Source: Candidatus Latescibacterota bacterium
GTDB taxonomy: Bacteria; Latescibacterota; UBA2968; GCA-2709665
Direction: 5' to 3'
Assembly: GCA_012271065.1 (NCBI GenBank)
Contig: JAAXHE010000273.1
Location: forward strand, 1 to 14,990
DNA: 14,990 nt
How positions within the stretch are numbered: position 1 is the stretch's first letter; each line of letters begins with the position of its first letter. Below the pieces are notes generated by a model. The model had not been told where the DNA came from. It made no database searches and saw nothing but the letters and a program-made list of their open reading frames with translations. A program made the translations under genes and the position numbers. Shown here piece by piece: positions 5,961 through 13,435 of this stretch.

Positions 5961-8918
5961 TCAGAACCGCATGCTGACCTGGCTGAAGACGAGGCGGCCC
6001 ACTTCCGGGGCCCCGATGAATGAACGATAGCGTGTATTGAGTAGATTGCTCGCGTCCAGATGCAGGTCCACGTCCCTCTCAACGGGCAACCGGTATTTCA
6101 GCGACATGTCGACAACCGTATAGGCGTCCACGTCGCCCACGTACACCCCCGATTGCATGGGAAAGGAATCGGTGAATCGGAGCGCGCTGCCGACCGACAG
6201 GCCCAACCCGGAAAAGTCGTACGACGCCCCCAGCTTGAATTTGTGCCGGGGCGAATTCAATGTGATATCGCCAACGCCCGGGACGTGCGTGTATTTCAGG
6301 TTCTTGAAGAAGTTCTTGCTCACGTACGAATAGTTGCCGGTCAGTCTCCATTGCGCCGTTGGATACCAGGCCAGGCCCAGGTCCAGCCCGCGGATGGTGA
6401 TATCTTCATAATTGCGGTAGGTCAACACCATCGCGTAGGGATCGGTCGCCTGTTCCGGCGACACCGTTCCGTATGGAATCGCCGCGGCGCCGGCCACGAA
6501 GATGGCGGTCAGTTCGTCCACCGGAGAACCGTTCCGGTTGCCCTCCAGGAGACCAGGCACCTGCACGTTGTCAATCAGCTGGAGACCGGCGGCGAGCACG
6601 GCGTTCGACGGATCGGACAGCGTCTCTTCGAATCCACGGCTCAGAGCCTCGGCCAGACTCTCCGGTTCGAGAAACACGTTGGGGGTTTCCACCGAAACCG
6701 AACCCACGTAATTTTCAATCCTGGACTGATACAGGTCCGCGGCCACGATGAGTTTGTCCGCAATGACGCCCTTGTAGCCGAACTCGATCGTCCTGGTAAT
6801 CGCGGACTGGATGCGCGGGACGTCGTAGGCCGTCACCGGGGTCGCGCCGTCCGACTCCAGAAAGAAAAACGGCTGTTGGATATCTTCCGGATTTTCGCCC
6901 AGCGGCGGCGTTGCGATGTTCAGCCGGCCCATGACGTTGCGAAGACCCGCCAATCGATCGGGAACGATACCGGGAAAGGCTTCAGCCAGTCCGTTTGCGA
7001 GATTCCGGGCTTCTTCGGAGCCCATGCCCTGTTGGATCAGGATGTCGACGGCCATTTCCTTTACCGTCGGCAGCAGCTGTTCGAGCACCACCTCCCTGCC
7101 GATACCCCACATCACGTTGGTAAATTCCGGATCGTCCAGTCGCAGATACTGATCGGCCGGCAGGCCGGCCATGGGGGCAAACGGCGAGCGGAAGAGGGGC
7201 CGTCCGCCTTCCCGCCGGAATGTGAAGCCGAAGTCGTTGTCCTGGTAGTTGCCCTGGGTCCAGAGATCGATCGGGTCGAACGTCAGACCGCGCGCCGTGA
7301 ACATCGGCGAGAAGATTCCGCTGAACCCGAAGGGGTCTCTGGTGGCCAGCAGATCGAGATACAGATTGTTCGAGGTGGGCGTGGTGAAAGCCCGGTTGTA
7401 TGTCAGACGCCACGTCTGGGTCGGCTTCGGCTTCAACACCAGCGCGGCACGGGGCGAGAATTCGGGATCCGCGAGGCGGCTGTGGTAGTCGTAGCGCAGG
7501 GCAAGCACGAGGTCAACCATCGCGGAAAGGGAAGTTTCACTCTGCAGGTAGACCCCGAACTCGTTCAGGTCGTCGTCATCCTCGTTCCTGCCCATGACGG
7601 TTTCTTCGGTATCCGGCCGCGTGAACAGTGCATCCAGGCCATACGTGAACCGCTGGCGGGCACCCAGTTTCGATACGTGTTGCGCCTGGAACACCGTGAG
7701 GGAGGACTTGTCGACCACGGGATCGCCCGTACGCAGCAGGAAAGTCCCGCCGGAATCGGTCCAGTTGCGGAAGGCCTGTACAAACCAGTCGCCGTACAGC
7801 ACGCGCATCTGAGCGTAGTTATATTGCCAGTCTCTCGTCTGGGAGGCCCCCACGTCAGTGAGCCCGACCAGGTCCGCCTTGTTGTGCCCGGCCGAAAAAA
7901 TGGCGGTGAAGTTGTCGGAGGCGCGCCAGTCCAGACGCGCTTCCAGCCCGAGATTGTTGGTTTCGGGGTTGCGAAGCGGAAGAGACGGCAGGTTCAGACC
8001 CGAGGCGATCTGCTCCTCCCGGCGTTCTCGGGCCCTCACCTCCTCCGGATCGACATATTCCCACTCGGTCCCTGTATAGTATCGGGCGGAAACCTTGTAG
8101 CCCACCCGGTCCCCGACCTTGCCCGCGTGGCGAATCGAGGCCTGACGCAGGTTGCGCTCTCCGTATCCGAAGTGCGCACTCGTACCCTGCGACGTAAAGG
8201 GCGAATGGGTGATGATGTGCATCACACCGTCCGCACTGTTGGGCCCGTAGAGCGCCGATCCAGGACCCAGGACCACCTCGATTCGTTCCACGTCATCGCT
8301 TGTAATGGGAATGAAATTCGGGGCGTTGACCCGCACGGACGGCACCCTGGCGAGCCGGTTGTCCGTCATCATGAGCAGGGTGCCAGTGAAGACGCTGTTG
8401 AAGCCGCGCACCACGATGCTGCTGTTTGCCAGGCCGGTTTTCGCGAAGTCCACCGACGGCAGGTTCTTTGCGTGGTCGGCGACGTTCATTGAGGGGTTGC
8501 TGCGGATATCGGAGGTCTCGACCACGGAGACAGAAGCGGGCGCGTCCAGAATCTTTTCCCTGCGGCGGGAAGCGGAGACCACGCTTTTGTCCAGAAAAAT
8601 GACCTGTTCCTTGAGAATGACATCCAGCCTAGTGGATCGGCCTGACTGCACCGTCACGATTTCGCGAATCCCGGGTTTATAACCGATGAATGTGATCTCG
8701 ATCCGGTAATTCCCCGCCGGAACGGAAATCCGGAAGCGCCCCTCGTCGCCCGTTGCGGTTCGGGTCTGTTCCCCGACGTCTCCACCCGTTATGACGACAT
8801 TGGCGCCCGGCAGGGTCTCGCCGCCTTCCCCCTTTACCGTCCCTTCGATAAAGCCATTGGGACGGGCCGAAACCGTCCCGTACCCCAACACCAGCCAGCA
8901 AAATAGATACACGCGCAC
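5961..8918 (-). CDS. TonB-dependent outer-membrane receptor with carboxypeptidase-regulatory domain
   Basis: A 985-residue protein starting at GTG 8918, with AGGGGG about 7 nt upstream. Order of parts: signal peptide (1-18, ending GTVSA); CarboxypepD_reg-like beta-sandwich (about 22-103, IEGTVKGEGGETLPGANVVI and later GRFRISVPAGNYRI); a TonB-box-like DKSVVSA (110-116); plug domain (about 120-238, ending in VVLGPGSALYGPNSADGVMH); then the 22-strand barrel ending in the aromatic C-terminus SMRF. Such receptors take up siderophores, cobalamin, glycans or other large ligands with energy from TonB-ExbBD; no partner gene here names the ligand. Two barrel insertions (about 600-690 and 740-840) are long and helix-rich, presumably extracellular loops. 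The gene is monocistronic, bounded by a strong terminator downstream. Confidence 0.93.
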   Translation of the reverse strand: MRVYLFCWLVLGYGTVSARPNGFIEGTVKGEGGETLPGANVVITGGDVGEQTRTATGDEGRFRISVPAGNYRIEITFIGYKPGIREIVTVQSGRSTRLDVILKEQVIFLDKSVVSASRRREKILDAPASVSVVETSDIRSNPSMNVADHAKNLPSVDFAKTGLANSSIVVRGFNSVFTGTLLMMTDNRLARVPSVRVNAPNFIPITSDDVERIEVVLGPGSALYGPNSADGVMHIITHSPFTSQGTSAHFGYGERNLRQASIRHAGKVGDRVGYKVSARYYTGTEWEYVDPEEVRARERREEQIASGLNLPSLPLRNPETNNLGLEARLDWRASDNFTAIFSAGHNKADLVGLTDVGASQTRDWQYNYAQMRVLYGDWFVQAFRNWTDSGGTFLLRTGDPVVDKSSLTVFQAQHVSKLGARQRFTYGLDALFTRPDTEETVMGRNEDDDDLNEFGVYLQSETSLSAMVDLVLALRYDYHSRLADPEFSPRAALVLKPKPTQTWRLTYNRAFTTPTSNNLYLDLLATRDPFGFSGIFSPMFTARGLTFDPIDLWTQGNYQDNDFGFTFRREGGRPLFRSPFAPMAGLPADQYLRLDDPEFTNVMWGIGREVVLEQLLPTVKEMAVDILIQQGMGSEEARNLANGLAEAFPGIVPDRLAGLRNVMGRLNIATPPLGENPEDIQQPFFFLESDGATPVTAYDVPRIQSAITRTIEFGYKGVIADKLIVAADLYQSRIENYVGSVSVETPNVFLEPESLAEALSRGFEETLSDPSNAVLAAGLQLIDNVQVPGLLEGNRNGSPVDELTAIFVAGAAAIPYGTVSPEQATDPYAMVLTYRNYEDITIRGLDLGLAWYPTAQWRLTGNYSYVSKNFFKNLKYTHVPGVGDITLNSPRHKFKLGASYDFSGLGLSVGSALRFTDSFPMQSGVYVGDVDAYTVVDMSLKYRLPVERDVDLHLDASNLLNTRYRSFIGAPEVGRLVFSQVSMRF

Positions 8919-9127
8919 CGTCTTTCCCCCTCGAGCGATCAGGGCAGGACCCTGAAATGGCGGAATGGGACAACAATCGCTTCTGGAATGAGTTGTTTTA
9001 TTACTGACATGCCGACCACTCTGGCCGACTCTGGCCGTCGTCGGAAATTCGACTCATGAAGGGCGGAATCGGCCCATTCAGGGAATACAATTATGAGCCG
9101 GTGTTTCCGAATGGTTGCCTCCTGCCA

Positions 9128-9157
9128 TTGTTCAAACGCCGATTTTTGTTATATATT
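9128..9157 (+). promoter_or_regulatory. Candidate promoter of the DUF4377 gene
   Basis: TTGTTC (9128-9133), 18-bp spacer, TATATT (9152-9157) in the only AT-rich patch of this region. It would give a 5' leader of about 155 nt carrying three inverted repeats. Confidence 0.35.
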
Positions 9158-9161
9158 AAAA

Positions 9162-9189
9162 GTTACAACGGATGTGACGGCTTTGTCAA
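9162..9189 (-). promoter_or_regulatory. Candidate promoter of the TonB receptor gene
   Basis: On the minus strand TTGACA (9184-9189) is a perfect -35, followed after 16 bp by TGTAAC (9162-9167), a 4-of-6 match to the -10. It overlaps the oppositely directed candidate promoter, so the two genes may share control. The leader would be about 240 nt. Confidence 0.3.
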
Positions 9190-9238
9190 CTTCCGAGCCG
9201 ACCCGCCGGCGTACAATCGGCTTGATGGTTCGACAGGG

Positions 9239-9255
9239 CTCAACCGCCGGTTGAG
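9239..9255. promoter_or_regulatory. Operator-like palindrome
   Basis: CTCAACCG-C-CGGTTGAG is an 8-bp perfect inverted repeat around a single central base. It could be a protein-binding operator or, in the RNA, too tight to fold as a hairpin. The single-base centre favours a DNA-binding site. Confidence 0.4.
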
Positions 9256-9284
9256 TCGATGCTATTCAGATGCCGGGAACAACG

Positions 9285-9313
9285 CAACAGGGTGTGTGCC
9301 CTGTTGAAGGAGG
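9285..9313 (+). promoter_or_regulatory. Perfect hairpin adjoining the ribosome binding site of the DUF4377 gene
   Basis: CAACAGGG (9285-9292), loop TGTGTG, CCCTGTTG (9299-9306) is an 8-bp perfect stem whose end is 2 nt from the strong Shine-Dalgarno AGGAGG-like element (GGAGG, 9309-9313). Stacking against the binding site could tune translation or stabilise the mRNA 5' end. Confidence 0.5.
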
Positions 9314-9318
9314 TCCCG

Positions 9319-10110
9319 ATGCGAGCCGGAAGGCTTGTTCTTCCCGTGGTTATGACCCTGGCATCCTTCGCGTGCAAAGATGCGGTGGGACCGCGTTATA
9401 TCGAGATCATTGAAGTTACCGTGGGGCCGGCCCTTGCCAGATGCTACGGCGTCGGCGAGCAGACCTGCATGGTGGTTGACGGCAAGTTGTTTTACGACGG
9501 AATCGATGGCTTTACCTTCGAAGCAGGCTACTCCTACCGGCTGCGGATTGGAAAATACGACCCCTGGAATGGAGGAGAGCCACCCCAGGATGCAGGCCGA
9601 TATGCCTATCGCCTGCTCGAACAAATGGAAAAAACCCGCGCCCCGTCCACTCCGGCGACATTGCTTATCGGGCCTACACGGGTTACGTGTTCAAATTCGG
9701 ATGACTTCTGCCTGCCGGTTAACGGTGTTCCATACAACGACATCATCACGAACTTTGAATACGAGGCGGGTTTTTACTATCACTTAAATGTAAACAAATA
9801 TGGCGATGGCCGCCATGTGCTGGATGAAATCGTCACGAAGGACGAGGCGACGGGCACGGACGAGGAGACCATCGTGGTCGGGCCGGGCCGGGTGCAATGC
9901 GACGACAATCGTTCCATCTACTGCAGAGTTGTCAATGGCGCCCCGTTCCGAAGTGAAATCGTGGGCTTCCGGCCAGTGCACGGCTATAGCTACCGCATAC
10001 GGGTGGTGCGGTTCAGCATGTTCCCGGGTGGCGTGACGCCGCCGTCAGACGACATCCCGATCTACGGATATCGCTGGCTGGGAACGCTTGAGCGAAATCC
10101 GAGCAACTGA
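9319..10110 (+). CDS. Exported protein with three DUF4377-like repeats
   Basis: A 263-residue protein; ATG 9319 is chosen because GAAGGAGG lies 5 nt upstream. The N-terminus (RLVLPVVMTLASFAC) is a signal peptide, possibly of a lipoprotein with Cys19 as lipid anchor, though Ser at -3 is a poor lipobox. Three units follow at about 31-104, 114-175 and 184-257. Each has the pattern V-G-P-x4-C-x6-8-C-x-V-N/D-G-x-x-(F/Y), then I-x-x-F-x-(Y/F/P)-x-x-G-(Y/F)-x-Y-x-L/I-x-V/I. The two Cys of each unit (42/50, 124/131, 194/202) suit a disulfide. This matches my memory of DUF4377, a small envelope domain often found with META/HslJ domains in stress-related lipoproteins. Function is unknown. Its leader is unusually rich in inverted repeats. 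Confidence 0.75.
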   Translation: MRAGRLVLPVVMTLASFACKDAVGPRYIEIIEVTVGPALARCYGVGEQTCMVVDGKLFYDGIDGFTFEAGYSYRLRIGKYDPWNGGEPPQDAGRYAYRLLEQMEKTRAPSTPATLLIGPTRVTCSNSDDFCLPVNGVPYNDIITNFEYEAGFYYHLNVNKYGDGRHVLDEIVTKDEATGTDEETIVVGPGRVQCDDNRSIYCRVVNGAPFRSEIVGFRPVHGYSYRIRVVRFSMFPGGVTPPSDDIPIYGYRWLGTLERNPSN

Positions 10111-10212
10111 ATTCCGTCGGGTGTATGCATTTACGCGGCGCCGGACGGATCGAAATTCAGGTTAACCGTTTTCCCGGATTCCCCCTGACCGGATCCAGGA
10201 ACGTCATGTAAG

Positions 10213-10233
10213 GCGGACTGAGCAAATGTCCGC
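10213..10233 (+). other. Hairpin before the ketosynthase remnant
   Basis: GCGGAC (10213-10218) and GTCCGC (10228-10233) form a 6-bp stem with a 9-nt loop, with no T-run. The ribosome binding site AGGAGAAGG follows at 10238-10246. It may be a remnant of a leader or a weak terminator of the upstream gene. Confidence 0.25.
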
Positions 10234-10251
10234 GTATAGGAGAAGGACATA

Positions 10252-10521
10252 ATGGAAGCAGACAGGCGCGTTGCATCTTCAGCCAACCTGGACGACAACC
10301 GCGAGAATTCCGGTTCCGCACAGCCGATAGCGATCGTGGGTATGGCGTGTCGATTCCCCGGCGCGGCGGACATCGCTTCATTCTGGCGATTGCTCGAAGC
10401 CGGCGGGAACGCCGTCGGTGAGGGCGTCCCCGGCTCCGGAACAGGCCGCTGGGGGCAGACCTTCGCCGAGAATGCAGTGCAGAGCGAGGGTTGTCGTGCT
10501 GAAGCGGCTGAGCGAGGCTGA
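10252..10521 (+). pseudogene. Polyketide synthase ketosynthase, N-terminal fragment
   Basis: Begins at ATG 10252 with a good ribosome binding site (AGGAGAAGG). After about 22 residues of linker it reads [20 protein letters not shown] then [14 protein letters not shown] and GRWG, the unmistakable start of a modular PKS beta-ketoacyl synthase. At about 10450 it jumps to [13 protein letters not shown], which corresponds to the KTF...GYVRSEGCG segment some 170-200 residues further on. The catalytic Cys region (DTACSSS) is missing. The reading frame is then lost at EGC and stops at 10521. The promoter-proximal part and ribosome binding site look normal, so this is the head of a real gene that has collapsed. 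Confidence 0.8.
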
Positions 10522-11191
10522 GGCGGACGGGGACCGGATCTGGGCGGTCATCCGGGGCTCGGCGGTGAACCATGGCGGGGCCAGTACGGGGCTGACGGCG
10601 CCGAACACGCCAGCGCTCGAAGAAGTGATCGAAACCGCACTGTCCGAGGGCGGCATCTCCCCGCTTTACGTGGATTACCTCGAGGCCCACGGGACGGGAA
10701 CCACCGTCGGCGATCCTATCGAGAACGATGCCGTGGCGAGCGTCTACGGGCGTGGACGAAAGGCCGACCGGCCGCTCCTCATTGGATCCGTGAAGACCAA
10801 TATCGGCCATCTCGAGCCCGCTGCCGGGGTTGCGAGCCTTGTCAAAACCGTCCTGGCGATGAAACGCGGTGTGATTCCCCGTAACCTGCATTTCAGCGAA
10901 CCAAGCCCGCACGTGGACTGGGACAGCCTGCCGGTGCGCGTGGTGTCGGCCAACACCGATCGACCGCCGCGAGCAGGGGTGAGCGCCTTCGGCGTCTCGG
11001 GCACGAACGCCCATGTCGTGGTGGAAGATTACGCACCGGAGGACGCTTCACGCAATGATGCGGACCCCGTCCCCGCGGGCGCCGCGTGCTTCGTCGACGT
11101 ATCACCGCCGGAGCCGATCGCGGACCTGGCGGTCCCGGAGAACAACGTGTGTCAAGCGCGGAAGACGCGTTTCCTTGCCTGCTCTTGTTGA
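10472..11191 (+). pseudogene. Polyketide synthase ketosynthase, C-terminal fragment
   Basis: In a frame shifted relative to the N-terminal fragment, KS homology resumes at about 10487 with [18 protein letters not shown] and IRGSAVNHGGASTGLTAPN. It includes both catalytic histidines: EAHGTGT (about 10680-10700) and VKTNIGHLEPAAG (about 10790-10825). It ends the domain normally at SAFGVSGTNAHVVVEDYAPE. About 40 residues of linker follow and then the frame runs into the start of the rhodanese gene and stops at 11191. No acyltransferase, carrier protein or further module is present, so a megasynthase has been reduced to under 1 kb. Without the active-site cysteine it cannot condense acyl chains. 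It could derive from a secondary-metabolite or lipid-like PKS; the original product cannot be told. Confidence 0.8.
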
Positions 11192-11748
11192 TGTTTGCCG
11201 GCATCCTTGCCTGCTCGCCACGTTCCTCGATAGCACAGGAAAGAGCCGAAGACAGCGCGAATTCGTGGAAAACCACGCTCAATATGATTCGCGCGAGGTT
11301 TCCCGCGGTCGCCCATGTCCCGACCGATACGCTGCAGTCGTGGCTCGACGAGTCGCCGAAGCGGGAAGATCTCATTCTGCTGGACGTACGAAAATCGGAG
11401 GAATATGCTGTCAGCCATCTCCTGGGCGCCAGGGCTGCCAGCTCGAAGGACGAGGCGATGAGGATTCTCCGGGGCGTACCCGCGAACCGTCGCATCGTCG
11501 TGTACTGTTCCGTAGGATACCGTTCCTCCGAACTCGCCGAATTTCTGATGAAGACGGGTTTTACCGAAGTCTACAATCTCGAAGGATCAATATTCAGATG
11601 GGCGAATGAAGGACGGACTGTCTACCGGGCCGAAGAACGGGTGCGGGTCGTCCACCCGTATGACAGTTACTGGGGCCGCCTGTTGAAGAAACCGCTGCGC
11701 CAGGCGGGCCAGACCGAATCGCGAGCGAAGCGGGCGACTTCGCAATGA
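11149..11748 (+). CDS. Exported rhodanese-domain protein
   Basis: A 199-residue protein from GTG 11149, chosen because GGAG (11137-11140) lies 8 nt upstream and the product then begins directly with a hydrophobic signal segment (PCLLLLMFAGILAC). Cys22 may be a lipid-anchor site. The rhodanese domain spans about 55-160: LILLDVRKSEEYAVSHLLGA and the active-site loop C120-S-V-G-Y-R125 in VVYCSVGYRSSELA, then LEGSIFRWANEG. The conserved tail VHPYDSYWGRLL marks a known subset of periplasmic single-domain rhodaneses. It would transfer sulfane sulfur through C120; the physiological acceptor is unknown. Its 5' end overlaps the end of the ketosynthase remnant in another frame. surE follows after 21 bp. 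Confidence 0.85.
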   Translation: MSSAEDAFPCLLLLMFAGILACSPRSSIAQERAEDSANSWKTTLNMIRARFPAVAHVPTDTLQSWLDESPKREDLILLDVRKSEEYAVSHLLGARAASSKDEAMRILRGVPANRRIVVYCSVGYRSSELAEFLMKTGFTEVYNLEGSIFRWANEGRTVYRAEERVRVVHPYDSYWGRLLKKPLRQAGQTESRAKRATSQ

Positions 11749-11769
11749 CTGTCTGACGGGGAGCGCAAG

Positions 11770-12453
11770 TTGAAACTGATCGTTACGAACGACGACGGCA
11801 TTGAAGCAGATGGCATCAGCACGCTGGTTCGGCTGGCATCGCGGTGGGGCGAGGTCACCGTTGTCGCGCCCGCTGAGCCTCAGTCTGGCGTTGGACATCG
11901 CCTGACAACCGACCGGCCAATTCGTGTGGACAAACTGACCCGGGCACGTTACCGGATATGGGGCTCGCCGGCCGACTGCTCGCGTCTGGCCCTGAGCCAG
12001 CTTGCGCCCGAAGGCGACTGGTTGCTCTCAGGGATCAACAACGGAAGCAATCTCGGGGTGGATATCTACGATTCCGGGACCGTGGCCGCGGCCAGGGAGG
12101 CGGCTATTCTCGGATATAAGGCCATTGCCCTGTCACACTATAGAGCGAAAGACCGGTCGATCGACTGGCATCTTGCAGCGGAACGGATTCAACCTGTTCT
12201 GGGCAGGCTGCTGAGCGAGACGCTTGAGGCCGGGTGTTTTCTCAATGTGAATCTGCCGCATCCCGAACACGACGGGGTCCGTCTGGAAACAAGACGAGTT
12301 CACGTGGACACCAGCCCCAACCTGATGACGTACGTGCGAACCGGCGACGCCTTTCGGTACACGGGTATCTACCAGGACCGGCCGCGGCAACCCGGAGGTG
12401 ACATGGACGCCTGTTTCAAAGGCCATATATCGATCTCAAAGATACGCGTATGA
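11770..12453 (+). CDS. surE: 5'/3'-nucleotidase SurE
   Basis: A 227-residue metal-dependent phosphatase that dephosphorylates nucleoside 5'- and 3'-monophosphates, associated with stationary-phase survival. Diagnostic motifs: TNDDGI (metal ligands D8, D9), VVAPAEPQSGVGH (S39), the WGSPADC loop (usually GTPADC) and SGINNGSNLGVDIYDSGTVA (N90). The start is TTG 11770 with GGGGAG 6 nt upstream; it begins exactly at the family's N-terminal strand KLIVTNDDG. The C-terminal part is shorter than in many SurE proteins, which run to about 250 residues, but no motif is lost. It sits between the rhodanese and aldolase genes with 21- and 25-bp gaps, implying one operon. Confidence 0.93.
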   Translation: MKLIVTNDDGIEADGISTLVRLASRWGEVTVVAPAEPQSGVGHRLTTDRPIRVDKLTRARYRIWGSPADCSRLALSQLAPEGDWLLSGINNGSNLGVDIYDSGTVAAAREAAILGYKAIALSHYRAKDRSIDWHLAAERIQPVLGRLLSETLEAGCFLNVNLPHPEHDGVRLETRRVHVDTSPNLMTYVRTGDAFRYTGIYQDRPRQPGGDMDACFKGHISISKIRV

Positions 12454-12478
12454 GAGGACTTGAAAATAGGAGACCTTA

Positions 12479-13435
12479 ATGCCGCCGCTCTCAGACAGCA
12501 GTAAGGGAATAGACAATCCGTGGTACCCGGAAGGAGGTCCGGGACGCCACCTCAAGGCCCGGCTGAACAGAGGCGACGTGTTGATCGGGGCGACGCTGGA
12601 GGCGTACGCCCATCCCTCGCTCGTCAAGATGTTCCGGCACGCCGGGTTCGACTTCCTCTACATCGAGTACGAGCACAGCCTCTTCGACTTGCAGGACCTG
12701 GCCGACACCATTCTCTCGGCCCGCGACAACGGCATGCCCGTCATCGCCAAGACGCCCCAGCTGGAACGCCAGGAAGTCTCAAAGCTGCTGGAAGCCGGCG
12801 TGGTGGGAATCCAGCTGCCCCGGACGGAAACCCGGGAACAGGTCGAGCGCTTGCTCAGCTACCTTAAATTTCCCCCGACGGGGACCCGCGCCGTGGCGCC
12901 GGGCTGGGGAAACAGCGACTACAGGGAGGTTGCGGACTGGCGGGGATGGATGGACGAACAGGACCAGGAAACCACACTGGTGGTCCATCTGGAAACGGTC
13001 AGGGGTTATCGGAACGCCGAGGAGATTCTGAGCCTGCCAGGGGTCGACATGTGCTTCGTGGGGCCGGGGGACACCTCCATCGAATTCGGACACCCGGGCG
13101 ACTTCGATCACCCCGAGGTGCGTGGTCCGATGGAAGACGTTCTGAAATGCTGCAAAAAGCATGGTGTGGCCTTCGGCACCATGCCGTGGAGCGCTGCCGC
13201 CGCGGGCGACTGGGCCCGCAGGGGAGCTGCGTTTTACGAAGCAACGTCGGAATTGGGGTTCATCCGCGCGGGCGCCGCCGCTTTGGTCGAGGAATACCGG
13301 GCGCAACTGGTGTCCCGTCCCGGGAATTGTGAGCAGGACACCCGTTACCTTGGGGAAGAAAGCCAGGATCACCAGAAGGCCGCCCATTGCATATCCAACG
13401 GTGCGGGCGGACACTCCCGTGAGATTGATGAGTGA
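12479..13435 (+). CDS. HpcH/HpaI-family aldolase (3' end altered)
   Basis: The frame of 318 codons starts at ATG 12479 with AGGAGA 5 nt upstream. Residues 24-277 match the HpcH/HpaI aldolase/citrate-lyase-beta TIM barrel: FDFLYIEYEHSLFD (catalytic His66), MPVIAKTPQ, VVGIQLPRTET, the substrate-side loop TGTRAVAPGWGNSDY, LETVRGYRNAEEI (metal ligand E172) and MCFVGPGDTSIEFG (D198). These enzymes cleave 2-keto-3-deoxy diacids to pyruvate (or oxaloacetate-type) plus an aldehyde, with a divalent metal; the substrate here is unknown. Family similarity ends near EEYRAQL (residue 277, base about 13310). The remaining 41 codons are antisense to the NCS2 permease and look non-native, so the original stop codon has been lost in a tail-to-tail fusion with that gene. 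Confidence 0.88.
   Translation: MPPLSDSSKGIDNPWYPEGGPGRHLKARLNRGDVLIGATLEAYAHPSLVKMFRHAGFDFLYIEYEHSLFDLQDLADTILSARDNGMPVIAKTPQLERQEVSKLLEAGVVGIQLPRTETREQVERLLSYLKFPPTGTRAVAPGWGNSDYREVADWRGWMDEQDQETTLVVHLETVRGYRNAEEILSLPGVDMCFVGPGDTSIEFGHPGDFDHPEVRGPMEDVLKCCKKHGVAFGTMPWSAAAAGDWARRGAAFYEATSELGFIRAGAAALVEEYRAQLVSRPGNCEQDTRYLGEESQDHQKAAHCISNGAGGHSREIDE

Larger units (their letters stand above)
8919..9318. other. Divergent intergenic region between the TonB receptor and the DUF4377 gene
   Basis: About 400 bp with no credible gene. It contains a small hairpin at 8940-8954 (CAGGG/CCCTG), a direct repeat ACTCTGGCCG twice at 9018-9037, an AT-rich patch at 9141-9163 where promoters are likely, and three inverted repeats in the last 125 bp (listed separately). 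No cobalamin or other riboswitch core was recognised on the TonB side. Confidence 0.6.

Noticed and set aside
6060..8492. 810-codon plus-strand open frame opposite the TonB receptor.
   Set aside because: It is the antisense shadow of a GC-rich real gene; its composition (rich in Arg, His, Gly) and lack of any family motif mark it as non-coding.
12779..13318. C-terminal extension of the permease frame to 12779.
   Set aside because: These codons are the reverse strand of the conserved aldolase domain and show no membrane segments or permease motifs.
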